Shown in pieces: positions 15,964-25,372 of a stretch of DNA of 64,000 nucleotides; the first letter of the stretch is position 1, and each line of letters starts with the position of its first letter. Below the pieces are notes generated by a model that had not been told where the DNA came from, did no database searches, and worked only from the letters and a program-made list of their open reading frames with translations. A program made the position numbers and the translations under genes. The DNA is from Bacillus sp. REN3 (GTDB lineage: Bacteria; Bacillota; Bacilli; Bacillales; Cytobacillaceae). The stretch lies in contig NZ_JAERSD010000002.1 of the NCBI RefSeq assembly GCF_017912555.1, positions 18,392-82,391 on the forward strand, read 5' to 3'.

Positions 15964-18369
15964 TTATTTGAAAATCAATACCTTACCAACCGTTCCATCC
16001 TCACTCTGTCCGACCACCCTGAATTTCAGGCCATAGTTAGGAACGTTGCGGCCTGCATCAGGCAATACTGGTGAGAGATACTTTGCACTGTCATCAAAAA
16101 TCGGTGTCCTTTGGGTTGTGTTGTCTTTCATTGTGATCCCCAGGATATTGGAGTAATCCAGGAACATCGTTTCAGTCTTTCCTTGATTGAATGCAGCATC
16201 ATGGAGCTGGTAGCGAGTTGAGCCAACCGCGCCATCGCTCCATCTGTTGATTGTCTGGTCTGCATCGACCACTCCCAGGTAACCTTCACCAGGGTGGACT
16301 CCTGTCCAGTTGTTGTCATACGAGTCATCCACATACCAGACGACAAGTCCAGAATCATAGGTCATCAAGCTTGCGCCGCGGCGGATGTTTTTCAAGCCTT
16401 CGTCTACGCCGTTATGCGATCTCCATTCCAATAGGTAATGGTGGGAAGTTGTCGTTTTCCCTTCATGCTTTTCAAAACCATTAAGCGCAAAGCTGGAGTC
16501 TGCTTCCGCCCCATCGGATAATACAACATTGCCGTCGGCTGTTACTTTCACATTATCGACGAAGAACCCGTTCAGGTTTGTAGCCCAGTCTGTCATATAA
16601 CGGAACTGCAGCTGGATTTTTTGGCCGGCATACTCGCTTAAATCGATTGTTTCATGGATCCAGCCATTGCTTGTGCCTGTATATCCAGGAAGGTTCGGGA
16701 TAATCGCTGGATACCCATCTGGCGAAATCGAAGAGCTTGTATTAGGGGTCGCCAGCGACTTCCAGGTAGCTCCTCCATCTTTTGAAACCTGGACCATCGC
16801 ATAGTCCCATCCTTCTTCGATGTCATACCAAGCATCGAAATCCAAAGTTGCTTTTGAGACATTCGTCAAATCGACTTCGGTCACCATCTGGTGATCCATT
16901 TCATCGCCTCGGCCACTGTGGTACTCAAACTTTCCTTCTTTCGGCGTGTTAATGATATTCACTTTATCTGGAAGTTCTATTTTCACAGCATCATTGTTCT
17001 TGCCTTTACTGTTTGCCTGGTCAAGCAAAATCTCCTGGCCCTTGCTAGTAACATCATCAGCATGGAGCGTCGTACCTGTCAGCCAATTGCTTCCTGGCAT
17101 CGAGGCATGCAGGAACTCTCTTGCATATGGGCTGAAGCCTGTCGGTTCTGTACCAGGAACCTTTCCTGCCCAGCTTCCGCTCGCCATGACCGACCAGTAA
17201 GCTACTGCCTCACCGGCACCGCTGTAAATCGTGTCGTATTCATCAGGAAGGCCTAAGTCATGTCCATATTCATGCGCGAACACACCAGCTGCGCCATCTG
17301 CAGGTTCGATCGTGTAGTCGTAGGCGTACATAGTTCCCGCTCCCCAATAATCAACCTCTGGTGCTGGCGATCCGGTAATAGGCGCTATCCCGCCGAGGTT
17401 CCAGCGGTGTGACCAGATGGCATCGCCGCCAAGTGAACCGCCGCCAGCCTCTTCCCCAACTGAAGAATGGACAACCATCAGATGGTCGATCAAGCCATCC
17501 GGTTCACGGTAATTTCCATCGCTGTCCAGGTCATAACGGTCTTCCTGGTCGAATTCCTTGAGATTTACGGATGGATCCTTTGCTGCTGCCAACAGGGCTT
17601 CATACACTAGAGATCGCGGCTTGGCGTCATTTCCGTCCGGATCCGGGACATTCCCTCCGTAATACGCCGCCGGTTTTGAAGCCTTGTACCATCCTGCAAC
17701 TTGTCCATCAATAGTGTAGCTGCCGCCGGATTGCTGCTCGTAATATTGTTTGACTGATACTAGGTTTTCTCCGTTCGGACCTGTATAGCCATTATCGCCA
17801 AAAACCATATTTTCATAGTGTTCTTTCAAGTATTCATCATAGTACATGTCTGTTTCGCCTTGCTTTATATTGGTCGCCGGAAAATCAGGGTATTCGATCA
17901 GCAGGACAAGAACATTGTCCTTCCGCTGCCCGCCATTCCAGGTTTCTTCCGCTAATGGTTCAACCTTATTGTTTTTCGTATGCCCATTCTTCATTCCTTT
18001 TCCGTTAACCAGCCCGGTGTCATCAAGCTTTTCTTTCAATGTACCGGCCAGCTCTTTTTCATGTTTATGTAGTTCCCCCGGCTCTTTTGAAGCCCCTGAT
18101 GCTTTTCTTTGCAGATACTTCTGTAATGCCTTTTCTGCTTCAGCTGGAGTGGCATTTTTCGTGATGGTGCCATTCTTCCTAAGCATTTCAATCAATCTTT
18201 CGTCATTCGCGATGCCTAGATCAATTGGCGCCCCGCCCACGGACTGGTAACTTGCCTTTTCCACAGCGTTAGCTGTTGACGGGCCATTGGAGGCAAATGC
18301 AAGTGTGCTGGCTAGCATGGCGGTCATCGTAATGGTTGAAAGGACCTTAAGACCTAATTTCTTCTTCAA
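15964..18369 (-). CDS. inhA: Immune inhibitor A metalloprotease (M6)
   Basis: An 801-aa secreted zinc protease. The signal peptide (KKKLGLKVLSTITMTAMLAS...) spans about residues 1-27, followed by a propeptide. The active-site helix HEYGHDLGLPDEYDT lies at 366-380, with the usual Gly and Asp-rich calcium-like loop DLDSDGNYREPDG upstream. The C-terminal MAM-like and beta domains are complete. InhA proteases of the B. cereus group degrade antibacterial peptides and matrix proteins; they also occur in non-pathogens. The TTG start follows GGAGAGGGG, and an out-of-frame ATG-AAT-TGA overlaps it. Single gene. Confidence 0.95.
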   Translation of the reverse strand: MKKKLGLKVLSTITMTAMLASTLAFASNGPSTANAVEKASYQSVGGAPIDLGIANDERLIEMLRKNGTITKNATPAEAEKALQKYLQRKASGASKEPGELHKHEKELAGTLKEKLDDTGLVNGKGMKNGHTKNNKVEPLAEETWNGGQRKDNVLVLLIEYPDFPATNIKQGETDMYYDEYLKEHYENMVFGDNGYTGPNGENLVSVKQYYEQQSGGSYTIDGQVAGWYKASKPAAYYGGNVPDPDGNDAKPRSLVYEALLAAAKDPSVNLKEFDQEDRYDLDSDGNYREPDGLIDHLMVVHSSVGEEAGGGSLGGDAIWSHRWNLGGIAPITGSPAPEVDYWGAGTMYAYDYTIEPADGAAGVFAHEYGHDLGLPDEYDTIYSGAGEAVAYWSVMASGSWAGKVPGTEPTGFSPYAREFLHASMPGSNWLTGTTLHADDVTSKGQEILLDQANSKGKNNDAVKIELPDKVNIINTPKEGKFEYHSGRGDEMDHQMVTEVDLTNVSKATLDFDAWYDIEEGWDYAMVQVSKDGGATWKSLATPNTSSSISPDGYPAIIPNLPGYTGTSNGWIHETIDLSEYAGQKIQLQFRYMTDWATNLNGFFVDNVKVTADGNVVLSDGAEADSSFALNGFEKHEGKTTTSHHYLLEWRSHNGVDEGLKNIRRGASLMTYDSGLVVWYVDDSYDNNWTGVHPGEGYLGVVDADQTINRWSDGAVGSTRYQLHDAAFNQGKTETMFLDYSNILGITMKDNTTQRTPIFDDSAKYLSPVLPDAGRNVPNYGLKFRVVGQSEDGTVGKVLIFK

Positions 18370-18896
18370 TTCATTACCCCTCTCCTATATTTTTTTCAGA
18401 AAATTTAGTACTATATTATTTTACCAACCAGGTAATATTTTTACAATATTCCAAACTATTAATTTTCTCCACAAATTTAATGGATAAATAGCAATCTTCG
18501 ACACTATTTATAATGGTAAACGCCTATCATTCGACCAATTGAAACTTCTTTTTATCAAACTGAAAATTTTTAAAATAATTTATATAGCGAGGTTTTTCCG
18601 TGATAAAAGTAGGATTTGTTGGTTTTGACCCGATTGCTGCCGTCTGATAAAAGGATTTAGGAATTACCCTGAAACAGTGATGATGCGGAAGGAGATGAGG
18701 CACAAGCTGTTTAAAAACACATGAAAAAGGTCTGTATGCCCAAACTTCAGCTGCTGATAACAAAGAGCGCGATTATCACCGCGCTCTTTTACCTCGCCCA
18801 GGCTCTTCTTACCAAAAATTCTCTAGCTATAAGCAGCCTCTTTCTCCAAATAAATATACTCGTTCTCTCATCTTGCGAAACAAGGCAGCTACAATC
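18370..18896. other. Gene-free stretch upstream of inhA
   Basis: About 530 bp that is AT-rich near inhA. A perfect 10-bp hairpin at 18762-18789 (AAAGAGCGCG/CGCGCTCTTT, then T) looks like an intrinsic terminator but has no clear gene ahead of it. Two short frames (18527-18763 minus; 18721 plus) lack support. Confidence 0.5.
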
Positions 18897-19406
18897 TTAA
18901 AAATCATAGTTCTTTCCCCTTGTTACCCACTCTTCATCCCACTGAAAGAATGTGCTGCCACTTCCGTCCCCGAAAACGGATTTCGGGTATGGCAGAGCCA
19001 GTTCCGGCATTCCTTGTTCGCTAAAATAACACAATTCGGCGGTTTCCTCATCAATTGGGGCAAGTTCCCCGCCTTTCACATGACACTCGAAAACAAACAC
19101 GATGTACTCAACCTTATGGCCATTTGGATATTGATAGCGGAAGTCCCTGCCGCCGAACACACCTAAAAGTTTTACAGGAACGACCTGTAATCCTGTCTCT
19201 TCCCATACTTCCCGGACAACCGCTTCTGCTGGGGCTTCCCCAGGTTCAATCGCTCCAGCTGGCAGGCTCCATTTCTCTCCAGTTCCTTTATTTTGGAAGA
19301 GGATTTCTCCCTCCCTATTCTTTATGATCCCTGCTACGCTTGGCATGAAAATCAAATCCCCGCCAACCATGGACCTGAGTTCCTGATAATAACCAGACAT
19401 TCCCAT
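18897..19406 (-). CDS. Nudix hydrolase
   Basis: A 169-aa pyrophosphohydrolase. The Nudix box runs from about residue 51 to 73 (GAIEPGEAPAEAVVREVWEE then TG), matching G-x5-E-x7-REVxEExGU. I place the start at the ATG at 19406, where GGAGG stands 8 bases ahead; a 30-residue upstream extension has no site and reads poorly. It resembles Bacillus ADP-ribose/8-oxo-dGTP-type Nudix enzymes with an N-terminal YYQELRSMVG segment. Substrate not assignable. Confidence 0.88.
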   Translation of the reverse strand: MGMSGYYQELRSMVGGDLIFMPSVAGIIKNREGEILFQNKGTGEKWSLPAGAIEPGEAPAEAVVREVWEETGLQVVPVKLLGVFGGRDFRYQYPNGHKVEYIVFVFECHVKGGELAPIDEETAELCYFSEQGMPELALPYPKSVFGDGSGSTFFQWDEEWVTRGKNYDF

Positions 19407-19570
19407 TCCTTTCACCTCCAATAAAGTATTCTGCATACCCTCTGCTCTTTCCTTTATCCGGTCCTGTCCCTGGGCGATAGCCGTGGCAATCTGCATTCAA
19501 CCACATATTTTATAAGGGATTCATCCGCCTAGCTTCACGGTGGATCAGATAAAAGAAGGAGTGTACCCGA

Positions 19571-19939
19571 ATGAACACATATCCGTATTATTACAGCCCT
19601 CGACAGTTTGATCCTTATACTCAATACGATTTCCACTCCCAGCATCCGGACATCAATGATCCTTATCGGCAACAGGGATTGGAAAGAAGGATTGGCGCCC
19701 TTGAACGCCAAAATGAACAGCAGGCAAGAGAATTGAACAGGCAAAACAGGGAAATAGGACGCTTGAACGAGGAAATCAAGCGGCTGAACAGGGAAATCGG
19801 CCGGATCAATCAGGAAATCAACAGATTGAATGAAAATGATGAGAAACATACCCGCCGCCTGAATAGGCTGAACCAGCGTCTTCGTGCCGTCGAAACTCGC
19901 CTGAACATTCCTTTCAGTCCCACTGACGGAGGGTTTTAA
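19571..19939 (+). CDS. Tyr-rich N-terminus, heptad coiled-coil protein
   Basis: A 122-aa protein. Residues 1-35 are Tyr/Pro/Asn/Gln-rich ([20 protein letters not shown]), and residues 37-110 form an almost unbroken coiled coil with repeats such as [20 protein letters not shown]. No membrane segment or signal. RBS AGAAGGAG. The composition resembles small spore-coat or exosporium-associated proteins of bacilli, which is a guess from composition. It stands alone between the Nudix gene and the kinase gene. Confidence 0.82.
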   Translation: MNTYPYYYSPRQFDPYTQYDFHSQHPDINDPYRQQGLERRIGALERQNEQQARELNRQNREIGRLNEEIKRLNREIGRINQEINRLNENDEKHTRRLNRLNQRLRAVETRLNIPFSPTDGGF

Positions 19940-20107
19940 AGCCAGTGAATAAACAGGGCCTGCAAGTCTGGGTCCTGTTTCAGTTTGGATATATTTACCC
20001 AGGACCGGGAAGGTAAATACAACAGCTTTAGCATTTGAACTGTGCTAATATATATAAAGTAATTCAACTTTTGTCCAGACTTGGAAGCCGATTTAGGAGT
20101 ACGATTC

Positions 20108-21790
20108 ATGAAAAAGAAGAAATACGTCTTGATCTTTTTTATTCTCAGCATAGTTTGGATATTTTTGACAAACTATCTGGTGCATTTATATGCCCCTTCT
20201 CGTTACATGATGATCATAGAACACTCTAAAGAAGTATTTTATGTCTTGATGGCAGGGTGGTTTTTCTATTATTTCATTTCAAAAATGGAGGAATTGAATA
20301 CTTCAAGGGAAGAGAAAATGCGCCTATCTACCTTAATCAATTCAATGGTTGACTTTGTCAATTTCAAGGATGGTGAAGGCCGGTGGATTGAGGCAAATCA
20401 CTTTGGCTTGAAGCTGTTCGATCTTGAGAGCGTTGACTATCGAGGCAAGAAAGACTCGGAATTAGCCAAATACAGTCCATATTATGGGGACGCCCTGAGA
20501 TTTTGCGAAATTTCCGACGAAAAAGCATGGAGAGCAGGAGAAATCATCCGTGTCGAGGAGGCCCTTCCCCAGAAGGATGGCACCACAAAAACATTCGATA
20601 CGATCAAAGTACCTTTATTCAACGCCGATGGCAGCAGACGGGGCCTGGTCATCATGGGAAGGGATATTACCGAAAGAAAGAACATTGAGACATTGCTCGA
20701 GGAGAGCCGCCAGCAATATCGATCCCTGTTCGAATACAGTCCCGATATTGTTTCGATGCTCGACCTAGATGGGATCATCACGAATCTGAACCCTCAATTC
20801 CATAAAACCACGGGCTACAATCCGCAGAAATACATTGGACGGAGCATAAAAGAGTTATTGCCTCCTCATTCGCGCGAGCTGATCTGGGAGAAGCTGATGA
20901 AGGTCATTTCCGGCCAGGTTCCGCAAATGTATGAATACGAGATTCCCCATAAGAATGGAAATAAGCTGATCCTGCAGACAACTTCCTTGCCAATCATCGT
21001 CAATGAGAAGATAGCTGGAATCATTTGCTATGCCAGGGATGTAACGGAACTGCGGCAAACAGAGGAACACTTGCGGAGGACGGACAAGCTCTCAGTCGTT
21101 GGCGAACTGTCGGCCAGCGTGGCTCATGAAATCCGCAACCCGTTGACCTCGCTGAAAGGACTGGTCCAGCTGCTGCAAATGGAAGATAAGAAGCATCAGA
21201 TGTATTACCAGATCATGCTTGAGGAGCTGAACCGCATTAACCACATTGTCAGTGAGCTCCTGCTGCTGGCAAAGCCGCAGCAAGTAAAGTTCATCAAAGC
21301 TGACTTGCAGCTCATTTTATACAATGTCATATCCCTGCTGACCCCGGAAGCAAGCATGCATAACATCCAAATCGAGTTTGAGGCCCTGGATCGTTCTGTG
21401 ATGGTTGAATGCGAACCAAACCAGCTGAAGCAGCTTTTCATCAATGTCGTCAAGAATGCAATCGAAGCTTCGGAATCGGGAGATGTAGTCCAGATCACTG
21501 TCCAAAGATCTGATAATCAGGTAAATGTGAAGATTAAGGATGAAGGCTGCGGAATGTCCAAGGAACTCATGGAACGGATTGGCGAACCTTTTTATTCTTC
21601 AAAAGAAAAAGGAACCGGGCTTGGGATGACTGTCAGCTTCAAGATTGTCCAATCCCATAATGGCACCATTAAATTCAACAGCGAGCCAGAAAAAGGCACG
21701 GAGGTCCTTGTCCAATTGCCGTTGAAGCATAATGGCACTAACGAAGTGAAGAAAGTGAAGGAACCATTCCGGCCTGCCACAAGTACGTGA
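20108..21790 (+). CDS. Membrane PAS-PAS sensor histidine kinase, sporulation-kinase type
   Basis: A 560-aa kinase starting MKKKKYVLIFF at the ATG at 20108, behind TTTAGGAG. Two membrane helices (about 6-27 and 43-62) frame a short outer loop. Two PAS domains follow (about 75-190 and 205-320). The HisKA box is SVAHEIRNPLTSLKGLVQLL with phospho-acceptor H340, and the ATPase domain shows NAIEA, DEGCGM and GTGLGM motifs. No response regulator is adjacent. The H-box sequence is that of the KinA-KinE group feeding the Spo0 phosphorelay, so sporulation or biofilm signalling is likely but inferred. Confidence 0.9.
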   Translation: MKKKKYVLIFFILSIVWIFLTNYLVHLYAPSRYMMIIEHSKEVFYVLMAGWFFYYFISKMEELNTSREEKMRLSTLINSMVDFVNFKDGEGRWIEANHFGLKLFDLESVDYRGKKDSELAKYSPYYGDALRFCEISDEKAWRAGEIIRVEEALPQKDGTTKTFDTIKVPLFNADGSRRGLVIMGRDITERKNIETLLEESRQQYRSLFEYSPDIVSMLDLDGIITNLNPQFHKTTGYNPQKYIGRSIKELLPPHSRELIWEKLMKVISGQVPQMYEYEIPHKNGNKLILQTTSLPIIVNEKIAGIICYARDVTELRQTEEHLRRTDKLSVVGELSASVAHEIRNPLTSLKGLVQLLQMEDKKHQMYYQIMLEELNRINHIVSELLLLAKPQQVKFIKADLQLILYNVISLLTPEASMHNIQIEFEALDRSVMVECEPNQLKQLFINVVKNAIEASESGDVVQITVQRSDNQVNVKIKDEGCGMSKELMERIGEPFYSSKEKGTGLGMTVSFKIVQSHNGTIKFNSEPEKGTEVLVQLPLKHNGTNEVKKVKEPFRPATST

Positions 21791-21801
21791 CTTGGACGAA
21801 A

Positions 21802-21840
21802 GCAAAAACGCGAAGGGATCTGCCCATTCGCGTTTTTTTA
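21802..21840. terminator. Bidirectional terminator
   Basis: AAAAACGCGAA pairs with TTCGCGTTTTT between the convergent kinase and HTH genes, with T-runs readable on both strands. Confidence 0.85.
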
Positions 21841-22077
21841 ATCTTCATCCTTGATGTCAATATCCTCGGGAACTGGTTCACTCAATATTTCTTCCACGAG
21901 TTTTTTGTATTTCTCCAGCTGTTTCAAATGGGTATTGAATTGATCTTTATATAGCAAGTACTGGCTTCCATCATGGATAGCCCTGATTTTCCCCTGAAAA
22001 ATCAGTTTTTCAATCTGATGTTCCGGCATCGATAAGTATTCTGATGCTTCTTTTACTGTTAAATACACATCCGTCAT
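21838..22077 (-). CDS. Excisionase-like helix-turn-helix protein
   Basis: A 79-aa protein whose first 50 residues (YLTVKEASEYLSMPEHQIEKL) form a MerR/excisionase-type winged helix, followed by a charged helix and an acidic tail. It overlaps the upstream DUF1836 gene by 4 bp (ATGA), so the two are coupled. No integrase or mobile-element gene is nearby, so it is more likely a small chromosomal regulator than an excisionase. Target unknown. Confidence 0.78.
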   Translation of the reverse strand: MTDVYLTVKEASEYLSMPEHQIEKLIFQGKIRAIHDGSQYLLYKDQFNTHLKQLEKYKKLVEEILSEPVPEDIDIKDED

Positions 22078-22655
22078 CCTTTATGGTTTTTTTCCGCCAG
22101 CTGATCAACAAGCTTTTCGGCAGTCCGCCTGTAAAAATTGCTGAGATTGACCAGAGATGCGATCATTAAAATGGTCTCGAGTTCAGCGGGATTTTCCGCC
22201 TCAAGCTTTTCCACTTCTTGTTTCACTTCTCCTGATGCATGCAGTACGTCCTCAGTGAATATTGCGATATTTTTTTCATGCAGATTCAAATAGCTTCTAT
22301 AAAAACTATCCAGCGAAAACTGGCCATCCGCTATCCGGCTGTTTATTCCAGCGAGGGTTTGCTTGATGTCCTGGATGGACAGGCCGCCCTTGAGCTGGTA
22401 AATCAAGCTGATCAATATTAAATGTTCCTTTGAATATTTCTTGTTCTTAATTGGAAAGAACAGTTTCCCCTTCGCATAATTGTTGATCATCGTCTTTGTC
22501 AGGACTTTTTCCTCATCATTCCTTGTCGTGCTGCCAAACTTTTTTTCGAACAGCTGGATGACCTGATCCATATAAAGGTCGATTTCAGGAATGTCTTCAA
22601 GTGAGATGTTGTTTTCAAAACCTAGTTGCTCGAGTAAGTATTCTATTTTTTCCAA
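22074..22655 (-). CDS. DUF1836 family protein
   Basis: A 193-aa protein with the DUF1836 pattern: an N-terminal helical part, KVLTKTMINNYAKGKLFFP and KYSKEHLILISLIYQLKG (MerR-like HTH region), then helical C-terminus. Family members are putative DNA-binding regulators of Firmicutes. The TTG start follows GAGGGATTTGA. It forms a two-gene unit with the HTH protein behind it. Function not established. Confidence 0.82.
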   Translation of the reverse strand: MEKIEYLLEQLGFENNISLEDIPEIDLYMDQVIQLFEKKFGSTTRNDEEKVLTKTMINNYAKGKLFFPIKNKKYSKEHLILISLIYQLKGGLSIQDIKQTLAGINSRIADGQFSLDSFYRSYLNLHEKNIAIFTEDVLHASGEVKQEVEKLEAENPAELETILMIASLVNLSNFYRRTAEKLVDQLAEKNHKG

Positions 22656-22858
22656 ATCAAATCCCTCGATCTTAGTCTTTTAGGCTGCTTGTAAAGCATT
22701 GGTTTCGCACTTTCCGTATGATGTGCGCCTCCCAGGCGGAGTCTCTCGCCTTCGTACGATGAGCTCTCCTTGATCCTGAATTGTCCGCTATAAAACCTGT
22801 TTTCAAAACAACAATCAGCCTGCTTTTATTATATCTTAAAATTTTCCTCCCGCAAGTA

Positions 22859-22887
22859 TTGACTATGTGGCGGTACAATAATATCAT
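22859..22887 (+). promoter_or_regulatory. Sigma-A promoter of the hemolysin-III gene
   Basis: TTGACT (22859-22864), a 17-base spacer and TATCAT (22882-22887), 47 bp ahead of the ATG. Confidence 0.7.
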
Positions 22888-22933
22888 AACAAGTAGTTAT
22901 ATAAACTACATAATAGAATATGGAGGTTGTTTG

Positions 22934-23581
22934 ATGAATACTTATATTCGTGAACCGATCAACGGACTGACCCATTTAGCCGGTGCCTTGCTGTCATTTG
23001 TCGGGCTGCTCGCCCTTGTCATCAAGGCTTCGCTCACCACAGGATCCCCACTTGCCATCACAGCGGTGATGATTTTCGGCATCAGCATGATTCTTTTGTA
23101 CACTGCTTCTGCGACTTACCATATGGTTATCAGCAAGGAGAGCGTCATCGCTTTCCTGAGGAGGATCGACCATTCAATGATTTTCTTGCTGATTGCCGGA
23201 TCCTATACACCTTTTTGCCTGATCAGCCTTAATGGAGCGACTGGATGGACGTTGTTTGGAATTATCATTGGCGCCGCTGCAACCGGGATTCTTTTCAAAA
23301 TGGTCTGGTTCAAAAGCCCAAGGTGGCTCTCCACCTCCATTTACATCATCATGGGCTGGATGGTGATTTTCGTTATTTCGCCGCTTTCTTCCGTCTTGAA
23401 TGCAGGCGGCATTTTCTGGCTTGTTGCCGGCGGGATCATGTATACGATCGGCGGTGTCATTTACGCGCTAAAACCAGCGTTCCTGCAATCCAAGTATCTT
23501 GGCTTCCATGAAATCTTCCACATCTTTATCATGCTTGGAAGCCTCGCCCATTTCCTTAGTGTCTATCACTATGTACTTTGA
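22934..23581 (+). CDS. Hemolysin III / PAQR family membrane protein
   Basis: A 215-aa protein with seven hydrophobic segments. The PAQR-type metal-site residues are visible as SATYH early, RIDHSMIF in the middle and FHEIFH near the C-terminus. Start at the ATG at 22934 behind TATGGAGG; a longer open frame upstream runs through the promoter. The bacterial relative TrhA/YqfA affects membrane lipid homeostasis, and the B. cereus protein was first described as a pore-forming hemolysin. Cytolytic activity should not be assumed here. Single gene with its own promoter and terminator. Confidence 0.9.
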   Translation: MNTYIREPINGLTHLAGALLSFVGLLALVIKASLTTGSPLAITAVMIFGISMILLYTASATYHMVISKESVIAFLRRIDHSMIFLLIAGSYTPFCLISLNGATGWTLFGIIIGAAATGILFKMVWFKSPRWLSTSIYIIMGWMVIFVISPLSSVLNAGGIFWLVAGGIMYTIGGVIYALKPAFLQSKYLGFHEIFHIFIMLGSLAHFLSVYHYVL

Positions 23582-23641
23582 ATTGCTTTTCGGCTGGAAT
23601 GCCAACTCCTCTAAGGAAAGAAGCAATCTCTGCGAAAAAGA

Positions 23642-23686
23642 TAAAAAATGGCTGTTCCCCTCATTTTGGAGAACAGCCATCTTGTT
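23642..23686. terminator. Bidirectional terminator
   Basis: ATGGCTGTTC (23648-23657) pairs with GAACAGCCAT (23671-23680) between convergent genes, with T-rich tracts on both sides. Confidence 0.8.
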
Positions 23687-25081
23687 TTAGCCCGCTTTTT
23701 CAGAAGACAGGTTTGTTTCATTTGCCCGCTTATGGAATCCTTTCCCGTAATAAAAGGCGATCAAAAACAGCAGCCACCCGGGACCGACAATCACTGCCAC
23801 TCTTGTATCGGGACTGAATGCCATCAGGACGATGATAAACGCCAGGAATCCAAGCGATAAATAGGAAGTGAACGGGAAGAGCGGGAGCTTGTACTTCAGC
23901 TTCTTCACCTGGTCCTTCCTTAAGCTCTTTCGGTAGCGGAGCTGAGACAGCAGGATGATTCCCCATGTCCAGATCGCCCCGAATGTAGCGATGCTTGTCA
24001 CCCATGCGAATACCTTGGCAGGAACGAAATAGTTCAGGACAACCCCGATCAGGAGCGCGGCTGCAGAAGCAAGGATGGCTAGCCCCGGTACACCGTTCTT
24101 CGTCAGCTTGCTGAACTGCTCGGGCGCTTCGCCGTGGTTTGCAAGGTTGAACAGCATCCGTGCGGTGCTGAAAATCCCGCTGTTGCAGGAGGATAATGCC
24201 GCGGTCAGGACGACAAAATTGATGATTCCGGCGGCTGCAGGGATGCCAAGCTGCTCGAATGTGAGGACGAACGGGCTTCCCTTCGTGCCGATATCCTGCC
24301 ACGGATAGATGGACATGATGACGAACAATGCTCCCACATAAAAAATCAGGATCCGCCAGAACACCGAATCAATGGCTTTGGCCAGCGATTTTTGCGGATT
24401 CTTTACCTCTCCTGCTGTAATGCCGATCATTTCAATCCCCAGATAGGCGAACATGACCATCTGAAGGGACAGCAAGACCCCTTTGAACCCATTCGGGAAA
24501 AATCCCCCATACTCCCACAGGTTCTGGATACCGGTCGCGATGCCGCCATTCCCCAGCCCGAAAAAAATCATCCCTGCTCCAGACACAATCATAGCGACAA
24601 TCGTGACAATTTTAATCAGCGCAAACCAGAATTCGAGTTCACCATACGCTTTTACTGCCAGGAAGTTAATGGAGGCCATGATGGCCAAAGCGGCCAATGC
24701 CCAAATCCACCTCGGTGAATCCGGGAACCAGAATTGCATGTAGATGCCGACTGCCGTGATTTCCGCCATTCCGGTTACAATCCAGAGAAACCAGTAATTC
24801 CAGCCCGTTATATAGCCTGCCAATGGTCCGAGATAATCGCGTGCATATTTGCTGAAGGAGCCCGCAACTGGTTTTTCGATCGCCATTTCCCCTAATGCCC
24901 TCATGATGAAGAACATGATCAATCCGCTAAAAGCATATGCCAGCAAGATCCCTGGTCCCGCCAGCTTGATGGTCGACGCTGATCCGAGGAAAAGGCCGAC
25001 CCCAATCGCTGCCCCCAGGGACATAAGTGTAATATGCCTTTGCTCCAATCCGCGATGCAGTTCATTTCCTTGTGTATTCAT
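23687..25081 (-). CDS. Amino-acid permease (APC superfamily, AAT type)
   Basis: A 464-aa permease with 12 hydrophobic segments. The N-terminal signature LHRGLEQRHITLMSLGAAIG then GVGLFLGSA is typical of the AAT family (proline, histidine, GABA, aromatic permeases), as is GEVKNPQKSLAKAIDSVFWR. Start at the ATG at 25081 behind AGGGGAGA; a 27-residue upstream extension is poor. No enzyme genes are adjacent, so substrate is open; proline- or histidine-type transport is the best family guess. Confidence 0.88.
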   Translation of the reverse strand: MNTQGNELHRGLEQRHITLMSLGAAIGVGLFLGSASTIKLAGPGILLAYAFSGLIMFFIMRALGEMAIEKPVAGSFSKYARDYLGPLAGYITGWNYWFLWIVTGMAEITAVGIYMQFWFPDSPRWIWALAALAIMASINFLAVKAYGELEFWFALIKIVTIVAMIVSGAGMIFFGLGNGGIATGIQNLWEYGGFFPNGFKGVLLSLQMVMFAYLGIEMIGITAGEVKNPQKSLAKAIDSVFWRILIFYVGALFVIMSIYPWQDIGTKGSPFVLTFEQLGIPAAAGIINFVVLTAALSSCNSGIFSTARMLFNLANHGEAPEQFSKLTKNGVPGLAILASAAALLIGVVLNYFVPAKVFAWVTSIATFGAIWTWGIILLSQLRYRKSLRKDQVKKLKYKLPLFPFTSYLSLGFLAFIIVLMAFSPDTRVAVIVGPGWLLFLIAFYYGKGFHKRANETNLSSEKAG

Positions 25082-25328
25082 GCTGTCTCCCCTTTTTGTT
25101 CGATTTCCTGAAGAGCCATTGTTATGTATGCAAAAATGTTCCCTGAAAACAGAGTAGCTCAACGGTTAAACCATCCACACTGAACCCCTTTGATATCAAG
25201 CTCTTTCCTCAATCCAAAATCATGAACGCAAAAATCCCCCACGAAAATTGTTATTCTCATAAAATTTCCTTTAGCCATTCTATCATGAATGGGCTTCTAT
25301 ACAAATATGAGTATTTTCTTAAAATGAA

Positions 25329-25366
25329 AATGCCTTTCCACCCATCCTCATGGGTGAAAAGGCATT
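25329..25366 (-). terminator. Intrinsic terminator of the exonuclease gene
   Basis: AATGCCTTT-CACCCAT pairs with ATGGGTG-AAAGGCATT around a CCTC loop, just after the stop codon, with a short T-tract on the minus strand. Confidence 0.7.
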
Positions 25367-25372
25367 CATTGT

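Noticed and set aside
18527-18790. Short ORFs on both strands upstream of inhA
   Set aside because: They overlap a perfect terminator hairpin and lack initiation signals.
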